Shown piece by piece: positions 42,508 to 50,331 of a stretch of DNA of 64,000 nucleotides. Source of the DNA: Streptomyces cavernae (lineage in GTDB: Bacteria > Actinomycetota > Actinomycetes > Streptomycetales > Streptomycetaceae). The number at the start of each line of letters is the position of its first letter. Position 1 is the stretch's first letter. The stretch covers positions 124,001 to 188,000 of the forward strand of contig NZ_RPDJ01000017.1 of the NCBI RefSeq assembly GCF_004023625.1. The letters run 5' to 3'. Position numbers and translations under genes: made by a program. The notes below the pieces were generated by a model. The model was not told the DNA's origin. It saw only the letters and a list, made by a program, of their open reading frames with translations, and did no database searches.

Positions 42508-42823
42508 GATTCACGAAACCTACACGCGCGTACGACTGCCCACCGTATGTTCACCCCACGTCACCCGACCGGGTGAACCCGCCACCGTGTGGCACAGCAC
42601 CGGCTCAGCCGGACACGATGCTCGGCCGCTTCGCGGCCGAGCATGCACAAGCGATACCGCGGCGCTCCACGCCGCGACCACGAGGATGCGATTCCACTCT
42701 GAAGTTCCTCGCAAGAATCTGCTGAACCGGTCCACTGATTGCGGTTCAGTTGACCGTCAGTGAGAAGGTCAGTGGCTGGGTTCAGTGAAGTGACTCCGGC
42801 GGGACCTTCCGGGGAGGAGTGTC
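42508..42823. other. Hairpin-rich left flank of the TnpB element and amidohydrolase promoter
   Basis: There is no gene in these 316 bp. It holds a dyad GTTCACCC/GGGTGAAC at 42549-42578, a 12-bp perfect hairpin at 42618-42644 (ATGCTCGGCCGC, loop TTC) and a weaker GCGGCG/CGCCGC hairpin near 42658-42676. The first two probably belong to the element's left end. Right of 42700, three copies of GTCAGTG/TTCAGTG near 42755-42785 and a GGGGAGGAG ribosome site lead into the amidohydrolase gene. Confidence 0.5.
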
Positions 42824-43723
42824 GTGACCAACGTCGACGTGCACCAACACCTGTGGAGTCCCTCCCTTGTGGCGGCCCTGCGAGCACGGCGCGAACACCC
42901 CTTCCTGGACGGTTGGACCCTCCACACCGACGGTGAGCCGCCCTATGAGGTCTCTCCCGCCGACCACGACATCGCCCGTCGTGCCGAGCTCGCCGCCGCC
43001 GACGGCCTCGGCCGGGCGCTCGTCTCGCTGTCCTCCCCGCTCGGACTGGAGTGGCTGCCCTCCGATGAGGCACAGCCGCTGCTCGACGCCTACCACGAGG
43101 GCGCGGTTGCACTGCCCGAGCCCTTCGGGGCCTGGGCCGCCGCCTGCGTCCGGGACATCGACGCCGACGCGACGGCCGCCGCACTCGACCTGGGATTCGC
43201 CGGCCTGCAGCTCCCGGCGAACGCTCTGGGCGACGCGACCGGTTACGCGCGCTGCGCGCCGCTGCTCGATGTGCTCGAGTCGCGCGGCCTTCCACTGTTC
43301 GTCCACCCGGGCCCCGCGACCGGCGGGCCCGCGGAGCCCGGCTGGTGGCCGGCGCTGGTCCCCTACGTCCAGCAGATGCACGCCGCCTGGTTCGCCTTCC
43401 GGGCCTTCGGCCGGACGCGCCATCCCCGCCTGCGGGTGTGCTTCGCGCTGCTGGCCGGTCTCGCCCCGCTGCACGGGGAGCGCCTCGCCGCCCGTGGCGG
43501 CGGCAGGGGGGAGGTGGATCCGGACGTGTTCGTCGAGACGTCCTCGTACGGGCCGCGCGCCGTCGACGCGGTCGTCCGCGCCCTCGGTGTCGATGTCATC
43601 GTCCAGGGCACAGACCGGCCCTACGCCGAGCCGCCGCGGTGCCCCGCCTTCGGCCTGGGCGAAGCCGCGGAGCACGCCTTCCGCGTCGCCAATCCGCGTC
43701 GTCTCCTCACCGGAACGGAATGA
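42824..43723 (+). CDS. Amidohydrolase family 2 (TIM-barrel metal hydrolase/decarboxylase)
   Basis: A 299-aa metal-dependent TIM barrel. The HxH motif is in VDVHQHLWS, a further metal His in LPLFVHPGPA, and the late Asp in VIVQGTDRPYAEPP. This family includes lactonases, decarboxylases and ring-opening hydrolases. A short paralogous role cannot be assigned from sequence. It opens an apparent two-gene unit with the cupin gene 6 bp downstream. In the betaine-catabolic reading of this region, it would act on the ring or chain product after hydration. GTG start at 42824 behind GGGGAGGAG. Confidence 0.8.
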   Translation: MTNVDVHQHLWSPSLVAALRARREHPFLDGWTLHTDGEPPYEVSPADHDIARRAELAAADGLGRALVSLSSPLGLEWLPSDEAQPLLDAYHEGAVALPEPFGAWAAACVRDIDADATAAALDLGFAGLQLPANALGDATGYARCAPLLDVLESRGLPLFVHPGPATGGPAEPGWWPALVPYVQQMHAAWFAFRAFGRTRHPRLRVCFALLAGLAPLHGERLAARGGGRGEVDPDVFVETSSYGPRAVDAVVRALGVDVIVQGTDRPYAEPPRCPAFGLGEAAEHAFRVANPRRLLTGTE

Positions 43724-43729
43724 TCACCC

Positions 43730-44224
43730 ATGCCTCTCGAAGCCCTGCCCGCGCAGTGCCTTGGCAAGCAGGAACTGCGGGATCTCGTCGACGCACTGGC
43801 AGACCAACCGGAGATGTGGCGTCACCACGTCGCCTGGTCCACCGGGAAACGGCACTACGCGTCGCTGCACCGGGACGAGTTCGTCGACGTGTGGCTGCTG
43901 TGCTGGACCCCGCAGAGCGACACCGGCTGGCACGACCACGACGTCTCCTCCGGCGCCGTACGAGTCGTCGAGGGCGCCCTGAAGGAGTGCAACCCGCGCA
44001 TCGGCGGCGCCCACCTGGAGACCGTCGTGTCAGAGGGCGTGTCCTTCTGCTTCGGCCCCGAGCACATCCACCGGCTCGTCGGCGCCACCGACCGGAGCGT
44101 CTCCATCCATGCCTACTCGCCACCGCTGTGGCGGCTCGGCCAGTACTCCATCGACGACGGTGTGCTGCGCCGGCTCTCGGTCAGCTACGCCGACGAGCTG
44201 CGCCCCCTCGACGAGGTGGCATAG
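43730..44224 (+). CDS. Cysteine-dioxygenase-family cupin (thiol dioxygenase 1)
   Basis: A 164-aa cupin of the cysteine dioxygenase family. Two of the three Fe(II) histidines are in DTGWHDHD and the third in CFGPEHIHRLVG; VRVVEGALKE lies between, and SIHAYSPPL follows. CDO-type enzymes oxidise a thiol to a sulfinate, and some relatives use 3-mercaptopropionate or other thiols. Its place beside an amidohydrolase and a urocanase homologue suggests a thiol-bearing imidazole-derived substrate. It converges with the urocanase-like gene. Confidence 0.8.
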   Translation: MPLEALPAQCLGKQELRDLVDALADQPEMWRHHVAWSTGKRHYASLHRDEFVDVWLLCWTPQSDTGWHDHDVSSGAVRVVEGALKECNPRIGGAHLETVVSEGVSFCFGPEHIHRLVGATDRSVSIHAYSPPLWRLGQYSIDDGVLRRLSVSYADELRPLDEVA

Positions 44225-44233
44225 GCGACGGTC

Positions 44234-45883
44234 TCATCCCAGATCGACGCCACACTCCCGGGCCTTGCGGGTGGCCTCGTCGTATCCGGCGTCCGCGTAG
44301 CGGGCCACACCCAGCGCCGGGTCGGTCCAGAACACCCGGCGGATCTTGCGTTCCGCGAGTTCGCTGCCGTCGGCGACCACCGTGAGGCCCGTGTGGATGC
44401 TCCGGCCCACCCCGACGCCGCCGCCGTTGCCGACGGAGACCCAGGAGGCGCCCTGGGCGGCGTTGAGCAGCGCGGCCAGGACGGGCCAGTCGGCGATGGC
44501 GTCGCTGCCGTCGAGCATTCCCTCGGTCTCCCGGGACGGCGAGGCGACGGCAGCGGGGTCCATGTGGTCCCGGCCGAGGGCCAGCGGGCCGATCTCGCCG
44601 CGCCGGACGAGTTCGTTGAGCCGCAGGCCCACCGCATGCCGTTCGCCGAGTCCGAGCCAGCAGATGCGGGCAGGCAGTCCCTGCCGGGCGACCCGGGCGC
44701 GGGCCAGCGTGAACCAGCGCTCCAGCGACGCCGTACCGACCACCTCGAGCACGGCGTCTTCGCTGCGGCGCAGATCCGCAGGGTCACCGCTGAGGCACAC
44801 CCAGCGGTACGGACCGACCCCGCGCGCGAAGATCGGGCGCACGTACTCGGCCACGAATCCGGGCAGTTCGCCGGCGCGGCCGGCTCCGGCCGCCACCGCC
44901 TGCGCCCGCAGGTTGTTGCCGTACTCGAAGACGACCGACCCACGCTCGCGCAGCGCCAGCAAGGCGTTCGCGTGCGCGCGCAACGACGCCTGTACGGCGC
45001 TGCGATAGGCGGCCCGGTCCAGGCCCTCGGAGCGCGCCTCGTCCGGCGTGTACCCGACAGGCACATAGCCGTGGTCGAGGTCGTGCGCGGCCGTCTGATC
45101 GGTCGCGATGTCGACGGCGACGCCGTCCGCCACCAGCCTCGGCAGGATCTCGGAGACGTTGCCGACGAGCGCGATGGCGGCGGGGTCGGACGATCCGGTG
45201 AGGTCGGCGACGGCCGCGCCGTAGTCGGGCGCGATGCGGTCGACCCAGCCCGCGTCGAGTCGGCGCTGCGCGCGCTCGGGGTCGACCTCGACGATCAGGC
45301 CCCGGCCGCCCAGATTGGCGATGGCCAGACCCTGCGCACCGCCCATTCCGCCCAGCCCGGCCGTGACCACCCGCCGGCCGGCGAGCGTGCCGCCGAAGTG
45401 ACGGCGGGCGATGGCCGCGAACGTCTCATGGGTGAACCCGAGGATGCCCTGAGTCCCGATGTAGAACCAGGACGCGGCCGTCATCTGGCCGTACATGGTG
45501 AGCCCTGCGTCCTCCAGCCGACGGAACTCCGCCTCGCCCGACCAGGCGGGCACGACCATCGCGGTCGAGATCAGCACCCGCGGCGCGTCCGGGTGCGTCG
45601 GCAGCACCGCCACGGGCTTGCCGGACTGCACGAGCAAGGTCTCGGCGGTGCCGAGCCGTTCGAGGGCGGCGACGATCGCGTCGTACGCCGCCCAGGAGCG
45701 GGCAGCCCGTCCGCGACCGCCGTAGACGACGAGCCGGGCGGAGTCCTCGGCGACGGCTGGATCGAGCGTGTTGAGGAAGCAGCGCAGCACCCCCTCCTGC
45801 TCCCACCCGCGGCAGCGCAGCTCGGTACCGGTCGGCGCCGGGGCGCCGAGTCTTTCCTCGGTTGAGGCGTTGATTGGATCCAT
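44234..45883 (-). CDS. Urocanate hydratase homologue (HutU family; possible thiourocanate hydratase)
   Basis: A 549-aa NAD+-dependent hydratase, normal HutU length. Landmarks are LVVYGGRGRAARSW, TAGLGGMGGAQGLAIANLGG (NAD site), ATDQTAAHDLDHGYVPVGYT, ARICWLGLGER with the active-site Cys, and GVGVGRSIHTGLTVVADGS. HutU adds water across the urocanate side chain. Thiourocanate hydratase from ergothioneine breakdown is a member of the same family. No hutI, hutG or hutF is present in the window, so ordinary histidine degradation is not the obvious role. The ATG at 45883 has no ribosome site and may be leaderless. Confidence 0.85.
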   Translation of the reverse strand: MDPINASTEERLGAPAPTGTELRCRGWEQEGVLRCFLNTLDPAVAEDSARLVVYGGRGRAARSWAAYDAIVAALERLGTAETLLVQSGKPVAVLPTHPDAPRVLISTAMVVPAWSGEAEFRRLEDAGLTMYGQMTAASWFYIGTQGILGFTHETFAAIARRHFGGTLAGRRVVTAGLGGMGGAQGLAIANLGGRGLIVEVDPERAQRRLDAGWVDRIAPDYGAAVADLTGSSDPAAIALVGNVSEILPRLVADGVAVDIATDQTAAHDLDHGYVPVGYTPDEARSEGLDRAAYRSAVQASLRAHANALLALRERGSVVFEYGNNLRAQAVAAGAGRAGELPGFVAEYVRPIFARGVGPYRWVCLSGDPADLRRSEDAVLEVVGTASLERWFTLARARVARQGLPARICWLGLGERHAVGLRLNELVRRGEIGPLALGRDHMDPAAVASPSRETEGMLDGSDAIADWPVLAALLNAAQGASWVSVGNGGGVGVGRSIHTGLTVVADGSELAERKIRRVFWTDPALGVARYADAGYDEATRKARECGVDLG

Positions 45884-45899
45884 GTATCCAATCTAGTAT
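45870..45899. promoter_or_regulatory. Divergent hutU-type/gntR promoter with 8-bp perfect operator dyad
   Basis: GATTGGAT (45872-45879) and ATCCAATC (45886-45893) form a perfect dyad over the hutU-type start codon. For the GntR gene, TTGATT (45870-45875) and TAGTAT (45894-45899) are -35 and -10 boxes 18 bp apart, with the ATG 7 bp after, so the transcript should be leaderless. On the other strand TAGATT ends 6 bp before the hutU-type ATG, also leaderless, with a GTGACG -35. A bound GntR dimer would block both. Confidence 0.65.
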
Positions 45900-45905
45900 C
45901 CGAGC

Positions 45906-46628
45906 ATGTGCCCGTCACCACCATCCGCCCGGGGTGAGACGCTCGCGGTCGCGAGCCTCGCCGACGAGATCGCCTACCGGCTGCGCGCCGACATCCTCGA
46001 CGGGCGGCTGCCGTTCGGCGCCCGCCTCCAGCACGAGGAGCTGGCGGCTCGCTTCGGGGTCAGCCGGACGCCCATCCGCGAGGCGCTGCGCAAGTTGCAG
46101 GCCCTCAACCTCGTCGAGCTGACACCCAACCGTGGCGCGACGGTGCGCGCCCCGTCCCGGGCGGAACTCGTCGAGGTCTACGAACTCCGCGCCGAACTCG
46201 AGGGCTTCGCGTGCGCGCTCGCGTGCGACCGCGCCTCCGCCGAGGATCTGGACGAATTGGAGCGGACGCAGGAACGGCTCACCGAAGCCGTCGCCACGGC
46301 CGGGCGAATGGAAGACGCGGAGCTCGACGCGGCCGTGACGGACGCGAACAACGCCTTCCACGGTCTGATCCACGAGGCCGCGTGCAACAGGCGCCTGGCC
46401 GAGTCCATCGAAGCTCTGCAGCATGTCTTCCCCCGCGACTCGGTCTGGCGGGTCATCGCGCACGACGAGACGGCTCTGACGACCATGAACGTGCGGGAGC
46501 ACCAGGCCATCGCCGCCGCACTCCGCGCCCGCACACCGGACGCCGCGCGTACGGCGATGCGCGACCACGTCCGCGCCGCCGGTGAGATCCTGCTCGCTCA
46601 CCTCGACGACCAGAAGTTCTGGGGATGA
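45906..46628 (+). CDS. GntR-family regulator (FadR/FCD type)
   Basis: A 240-aa regulator. The N-terminal winged HTH is LADEIAYRLRADILDGRLPFGARLQHEELAARFGVSRTPIREALRKLQALNLVEL, followed by an FCD ligand domain (YELRAELEGFACALAC, ANNAFHGLIHEAACN, EHQAIAAALRARTPDAARTAMRDHV). FCD regulators bind small carboxylates with a metal. The promoter shares a perfect dyad with the divergent urocanase-like gene. The stop overlaps the start of the dehydrogenase-like gene (ATGA), so the regulator leads its operon. Confidence 0.88.
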   Translation: MCPSPPSARGETLAVASLADEIAYRLRADILDGRLPFGARLQHEELAARFGVSRTPIREALRKLQALNLVELTPNRGATVRAPSRAELVEVYELRAELEGFACALACDRASAEDLDELERTQERLTEAVATAGRMEDAELDAAVTDANNAFHGLIHEAACNRRLAESIEALQHVFPRDSVWRVIAHDETALTTMNVREHQAIAAALRARTPDAARTAMRDHVRAAGEILLAHLDDQKFWG

Positions 46629-47638
46629 GCGCCCCCACCGGCCGGGTGCTGGTCGTCGGCGGCGGCGCCATGGCCACCGGCATCGCCGCCCGCCTCGCCG
46701 CCGCGGGGATCGAGACCGTCGTGCTCGTCCGGCGCGCGGAGGCGGCCGCGGCGACCCGGGACGAGATCGCCCGGCGGGTCGGAAGGCTCGTCGCAATCGG
46801 CGAGGCATCCCCGGGACCGGCACCGACATCGGCACCAGGACCGGCACCGACATCGGCACCCTCACCCTCACCCTCACCCTCACCCGCAGAACGGTCGGGG
46901 ATATGCGCGACGGTTCTGGTCGGTGAGGCACCGGGGCCGTTCGCGCTGGCCGTGGAGTCGATAGCCGAGGACGTGGAGGCGAAGCGCGTCGCCCTGGCAT
47001 GGGCCGAGGCGCTGGTCGCCGACGACGGAATCGTGGCGACCAACACATCGTCACTCCGGCTCGCGGATCTCGCCGACGGCCTGGCGCGTCCTGAACGCTT
47101 CGCCGGCTGGCACTGGTTCAACCCGGCCGAACTCGTGCCGCTCGTCGAGGTGACAGGCGGGCCGCTCACGGCGCCGGACACCCTGGAGCGGCTTGCCTCG
47201 CTCTCGCGGGCTATCGGCAAGCAGCCGATCACGCTCCGTCGCGACCACACGGGCTTCGTGGCCAACCGGCTGCAGTACGCGCTGCTGCGCGAGGCCTACG
47301 CGCTGGTCGAGGAGGGCGTCTGCGGCGTGGAGGACGTCGACCGGGCCGTCGTCAGTGGTCTCGGCGCGCGCTGGGCCGCGATCGGTCCGTTCGCGGCCAT
47401 GGACGCGGCGGGACTCGATGTCCATGAAGCCGTCGCCGAGCAGCTGTTCCCTCAGCTCTCCCGCTCGACCGAGGTGCCGGCGCTGCTTCGTCGGGTCCGC
47501 CGCAGCGGTGCGACGGGGATGAAGGGCGGTCGTGGCCTGCTGGGCGACTACCCGCCCGGCGCCGCGCAGGAGGTCGCCGCGCGAAGGGACGCGCTGCTCG
47601 CCCTGCTGGCCGGAGCCGGGCGGGGGGCCGGGGCATGA
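46625..47638 (+). CDS. 3-hydroxyacyl-CoA dehydrogenase-family protein with Pro/Ser-rich repeat insert
   Basis: A 337-aa NAD-dependent dehydrogenase. VLVVGGGAMATGIAARLAAAGIETVVLVRR is the Rossmann motif, VATNTSSLRLADLADGL contains the family Ser/Asn region, and HWFNPAELVPLVEVTGG aligns with the catalytic His/Asn signature. The C-terminal domain starts near TGFVANRLQYALLREAYALVEEG. The family covers 3-hydroxyacyl-CoA, carnitine and gulonate dehydrogenases. Residues about 60-88 are a low-complexity insert (PGPAPTSA twice, then SPSPSPSP), unusual in the fold's first domain. It starts inside the GntR stop and ends 4 bp into the second HAL-type gene. Confidence 0.8.
   Translation: MSAPTGRVLVVGGGAMATGIAARLAAAGIETVVLVRRAEAAAATRDEIARRVGRLVAIGEASPGPAPTSAPGPAPTSAPSPSPSPSPAERSGICATVLVGEAPGPFALAVESIAEDVEAKRVALAWAEALVADDGIVATNTSSLRLADLADGLARPERFAGWHWFNPAELVPLVEVTGGPLTAPDTLERLASLSRAIGKQPITLRRDHTGFVANRLQYALLREAYALVEEGVCGVEDVDRAVVSGLGARWAAIGPFAAMDAAGLDVHEAVAEQLFPQLSRSTEVPALLRRVRRSGATGMKGGRGLLGDYPPGAAQEVAARRDALLALLAGAGRGAGA
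46816..46884 (+). repeat. In-frame tandem repeat inside the dehydrogenase gene
   Basis: A 24-bp unit at 46816-46839 is repeated almost exactly at 46840-46863, followed by four CTCACC units to 46884. All units are multiples of three, so the frame is kept. This is a likely slippage hot-spot and should vary among strains. Confidence 0.75.
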
Positions 47639-49155
47639 CGTCCCTCACGGACCTCGTGGCGGCCGGAGCCGAGCCCACCGGCGGCGCACTCGTCCTGGGC
47701 GATGAGCCCCTGCGACCGGCCGACGTGGTGGCGGTGGCGCGGGGCCGCCGCGTCGTTGTGGGCGACGCGGCCCGCGAGCGGATGCGCGCCTCGCGCGCCG
47801 CGCTCGAGGGCGCGCTGGCCCGTGGCGATGTCGTGTACGGACTCACCACCGGGGTCGGCGCGAACAAGACCGCGGCGATCGAGGCTGACCGGCAGGCCGC
47901 CTTCCAGCCCTTGTTGCTGCGCGCGCACCGGGTGGGGCACGGACGGCCCGCGCCCCCGGAATTCGTCCGGGCGGCGATGGTCGTACGGGCGGCCGGCCTC
48001 GCCGTCGGCGTCGCCGGCGTACGGGCCGAACTCGCCGACGCGTTCTGCCGGGCCCTCAACGCCGACGTGACGCCTCGCGTCCACCTGCTCGGCTCCATCG
48101 GGCAGGCCGACCTGAGTCAACTGGCCGAGATCGGGCTGGCCCTCATCGGCCACGGAGACGACGGCGCCGCACTGGCGGCGCGCGGCCTCACCCCGATCGA
48201 ACTCGGCCCGCGCGAGGCGCACGCCATCGTCAACAGCAACGCATTCTCGGTCGGGAGCGCCTGTCTCGCCCTGGAGCGGGCGAACCGGGCCGTCCGGGCA
48301 CTGGACGTGTCGGCGGCGCTGTCGCTGGAGGCTCTGACGGGGAACGTCGACGCCATCCATCCGGCCGTCGCCGAAGTACGCCCGTACGCCGGCGCCCGGG
48401 AGACGATCGACCGGCTGCGTGCGCTGCTGTCCGGCGGCGCATTGCTGACCGGCGCGCGGCCGGCCCGCGCTCTGCAGGATCCGCTGGCGTTCAAGGTGGT
48501 GCCGCAGACACACGGTGCGGCACGCCAGGCGCTGGCGCACTGCCATGACGCTCTCGAAGTCGAGCTCGCCTCCTCCGGCGACAGCCCGATCATGCTCGTC
48601 GCGGAAGACCGGGCGATCTCCACCGGAAACCACGACATCGCCCCCGTCGCCATCGCGCTCGACTACGCGCGGCTCGGCCTCGCACAGGCGGTCACGATCG
48701 CGGGCGAGCGGGTACAGAAGCTGCTGGACTCGGCCTTCACCGGGCTGACGACCGGGCTCCGCGCCGATCCCTCCGCGCCCGATGACGGCCTGGCGATCGT
48801 CGCCAACGGCGCGGCGAGCATCGCCGGCGAAGCGCGCCTGATCGCGCAACCCGTCACTCTTGAACAGCCCACCAGCGCGATCGCGGCCGGTATCGAGGAC
48901 CGGATCACGATGGCACCCACCGCAGCCCGCCGCCTCCACGAGATGGCGGGCCTGGCGCTGCGGCTGGCCGCTGTCGAGCTCACCTGCGGCGCTCAGGCCG
49001 TCGACCTGCGCGGACACGCCGACGACCTGGGCCAAGGGACGCGACGCGCCTACGCGGCGACTCGGCGGTCAGTCCCCTTCGTCGGCGTGGGCGAGGCACC
49101 GGACGGCGACCTCGACGCGCTGGAGGAGTGGCTCGCAGGCGACGGCCTCCCCTAG
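47635..49155 (+). CDS. HAL-superfamily lyase lacking the MIO triad, ergothionase-like candidate
   Basis: A 506-aa protein of the histidine ammonia-lyase superfamily. DVVYGLTTGVGANKT keeps the Tyr loop, ALQDPLAFKVVPQTHG the substrate loop, and LEVELASSGDSPIML the Asn/Glu region in changed form. At the MIO site, family proteins read GS-V-G-A-S-G-D-L; here residues 153-160 read GSIGQADL, so one residue is missing and there is no Ala-Ser-Gly. It cannot form MIO. Ergothionase, which releases trimethylamine from ergothioneine, is a known MIO-free homologue of this superfamily. The gene overlaps the dehydrogenase gene by 4 bp. Confidence 0.82.
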   Translation: MTSLTDLVAAGAEPTGGALVLGDEPLRPADVVAVARGRRVVVGDAARERMRASRAALEGALARGDVVYGLTTGVGANKTAAIEADRQAAFQPLLLRAHRVGHGRPAPPEFVRAAMVVRAAGLAVGVAGVRAELADAFCRALNADVTPRVHLLGSIGQADLSQLAEIGLALIGHGDDGAALAARGLTPIELGPREAHAIVNSNAFSVGSACLALERANRAVRALDVSAALSLEALTGNVDAIHPAVAEVRPYAGARETIDRLRALLSGGALLTGARPARALQDPLAFKVVPQTHGAARQALAHCHDALEVELASSGDSPIMLVAEDRAISTGNHDIAPVAIALDYARLGLAQAVTIAGERVQKLLDSAFTGLTTGLRADPSAPDDGLAIVANGAASIAGEARLIAQPVTLEQPTSAIAAGIEDRITMAPTAARRLHEMAGLALRLAAVELTCGAQAVDLRGHADDLGQGTRRAYAATRRSVPFVGVGEAPDGDLDALEEWLAGDGLP

Positions 49156-49228
49156 CGCCGACCGGGAAGTCCGCCACGCACCCGCACACCACGATGTGAC
49201 ATCCAACGACACCGCACAGGGGATGATC

Positions 49229-49771
49229 GTGAATTCCGAGAACCCGACTCCGGTCGACACCACCGCCCTCACCGCTCTCGGCATGTCCGACCGCCCGTTC
49301 TCGCCCGAGGAATGCGCGGAGCGGGCCCGGCGGGCGGCGGCATTCGTCGACACCACCGCGCTCGACCGCTCCGGCCCCGGCTCGTACCTGCTGCTGTGGC
49401 GGAACGAGCATTCCGAGGCCTGGCTGAACACCTGGTGGGAGGCGCGCGACACCGGCTACCACGACCACCAGGGCTCCTGTGTCGGCGTGCACGTCCTCGA
49501 AGGCACCGCCTCGCAGGAGGGATTGCCGGTGGGCGGTCCGCGCCGCGCCCGCCGGTACGGCCCCGGCGAGTCGTTCTCGTTCCCCGGATCGGGCGTGCAC
49601 CGGATGGACCACGACGCCGGTGCCGTGACCATTCACGTCTACTCGCCGCCACTGCGGGCCATCGGTCACTACGAGATCATCGACGGCGAACTCCATCGCA
49701 CAGCGGGCGCGCCTGACGAGGGCTCGCCCGCCAGCCCCGGGCTGCTCGAAGCACTCGACGCGATCAGGTGA
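49229..49771 (+). CDS. Cysteine-dioxygenase-family cupin (thiol dioxygenase 2)
   Basis: A 180-aa second CDO-type cupin. The metal histidines are seen in DTGYHDHQG and GSGVHRMDHD, with VHVLEGTASQEG between and TIHVYSPPLRAIGHYEI after, closely parallel to the cupin at 43.7 kb. Both contain the YSPPL stretch, so they are paralogues. It is the last gene of the GntR-dehydrogenase-lyase operon. The start is GTG at 49229 with AGGGG 6 nt upstream; the ATG at 49223 would be too close to that site. The substrate is probably a thiol-bearing intermediate. Confidence 0.8.
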   Translation: MNSENPTPVDTTALTALGMSDRPFSPEECAERARRAAAFVDTTALDRSGPGSYLLLWRNEHSEAWLNTWWEARDTGYHDHQGSCVGVHVLEGTASQEGLPVGGPRRARRYGPGESFSFPGSGVHRMDHDAGAVTIHVYSPPLRAIGHYEIIDGELHRTAGAPDEGSPASPGLLEALDAIR

Positions 49772-49985
49772 CGACCTGCCGGGATCCGCAGACATGAAGG
49801 CAGCGGGAGCCCGCGGACGGAACCGGCCGTGTGCGGTTGGGCGGCCGTGGTCCGTAGGCCCCGGCGCATGACGGCGTGCGGGGCGGGGCGGCGCACCACG
49901 ACGCCTGCTGCCGGGATGCCGGCGAACGACCTGGGCCGCCGTGATCGCATGGTGTCGGCGAAGACCGCCACGGCCGGAGCGATGC

Positions 49986-50019
49986 GAGCACGGGGAGCGG
50001 CAGAGGGCTCCCCGTGCTC
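49986..50019. terminator. Strong hairpin downstream of the cupin gene
   Basis: GAGCACGGGGAGC (49986-49998) pairs perfectly with GCTCCCCGTGCTC (50007-50019) over an 8-nt loop. It lies in the 311-bp gap after the lyase operon. This gap otherwise holds only the tRNA terminator and no gene. Confidence 0.6.
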
Positions 50020-50029
50020 CCATTCATGC

Positions 50030-50059
50030 GTGAGGGGCGCCCCGAAGAGCGCCCCTCAC
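50030..50059 (-). terminator. Terminator of the tRNA-Pro gene
   Basis: GTGAGGGGCGC (50030-50040) pairs with GCGCCCCTCAC (50049-50059) with an 8-nt loop, 24 bp past the 3' end of the minus-strand tRNA. Confidence 0.7.
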
Positions 50060-50082
50060 TTGCACAAATGTCCGACTCGCTG

Positions 50083-50156
<74 letters not shown>

Positions 50157-50331
50157 TTGCCCGTGTGACCTGGGGTTTCCCCTGGCCGAACGCGCATGGA
50201 AACCATACCGCACTCGGGGCGGTGGCCGCGCACCCGTTTGTCGGGGGGCGGCTTCCGTGACGGTGAGACGGACCGGACCTCGGCCCGTCCCCGCTCGCCC
50301 GGTCCGTCCTCGGCGCCCGTCCCGCTTACCC

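Larger units (their letters stand above)
41262..42644 (-). mobile_element. IS605/IS1341-type element carrying tnpB only (ends approximate)
   Basis: One tnpB gene is flanked by strong hairpins. At the 3' end CCCGGGACT/AGTCCCGGG (41262-41281) is a 9-bp perfect stem; at the 5' side a 12-bp perfect stem lies at 42618-42644. No tnpA (HUH transposase) is present, as in IS1341-like elements moved in trans. These elements have no inverted terminal repeats and no target duplication, so exact ends cannot be set without relatives. It sits between the betaine transporter and the amidohydrolase gene. Confidence 0.65.

Noticed and set aside
44234..49155. Plain histidine utilisation (hutHU) locus
   Set aside because: Neither HAL-type protein has the Ala-Ser-Gly triad, and hutI, hutF and hutG are missing; the neighbours are a betaine importer and thiol dioxygenases.
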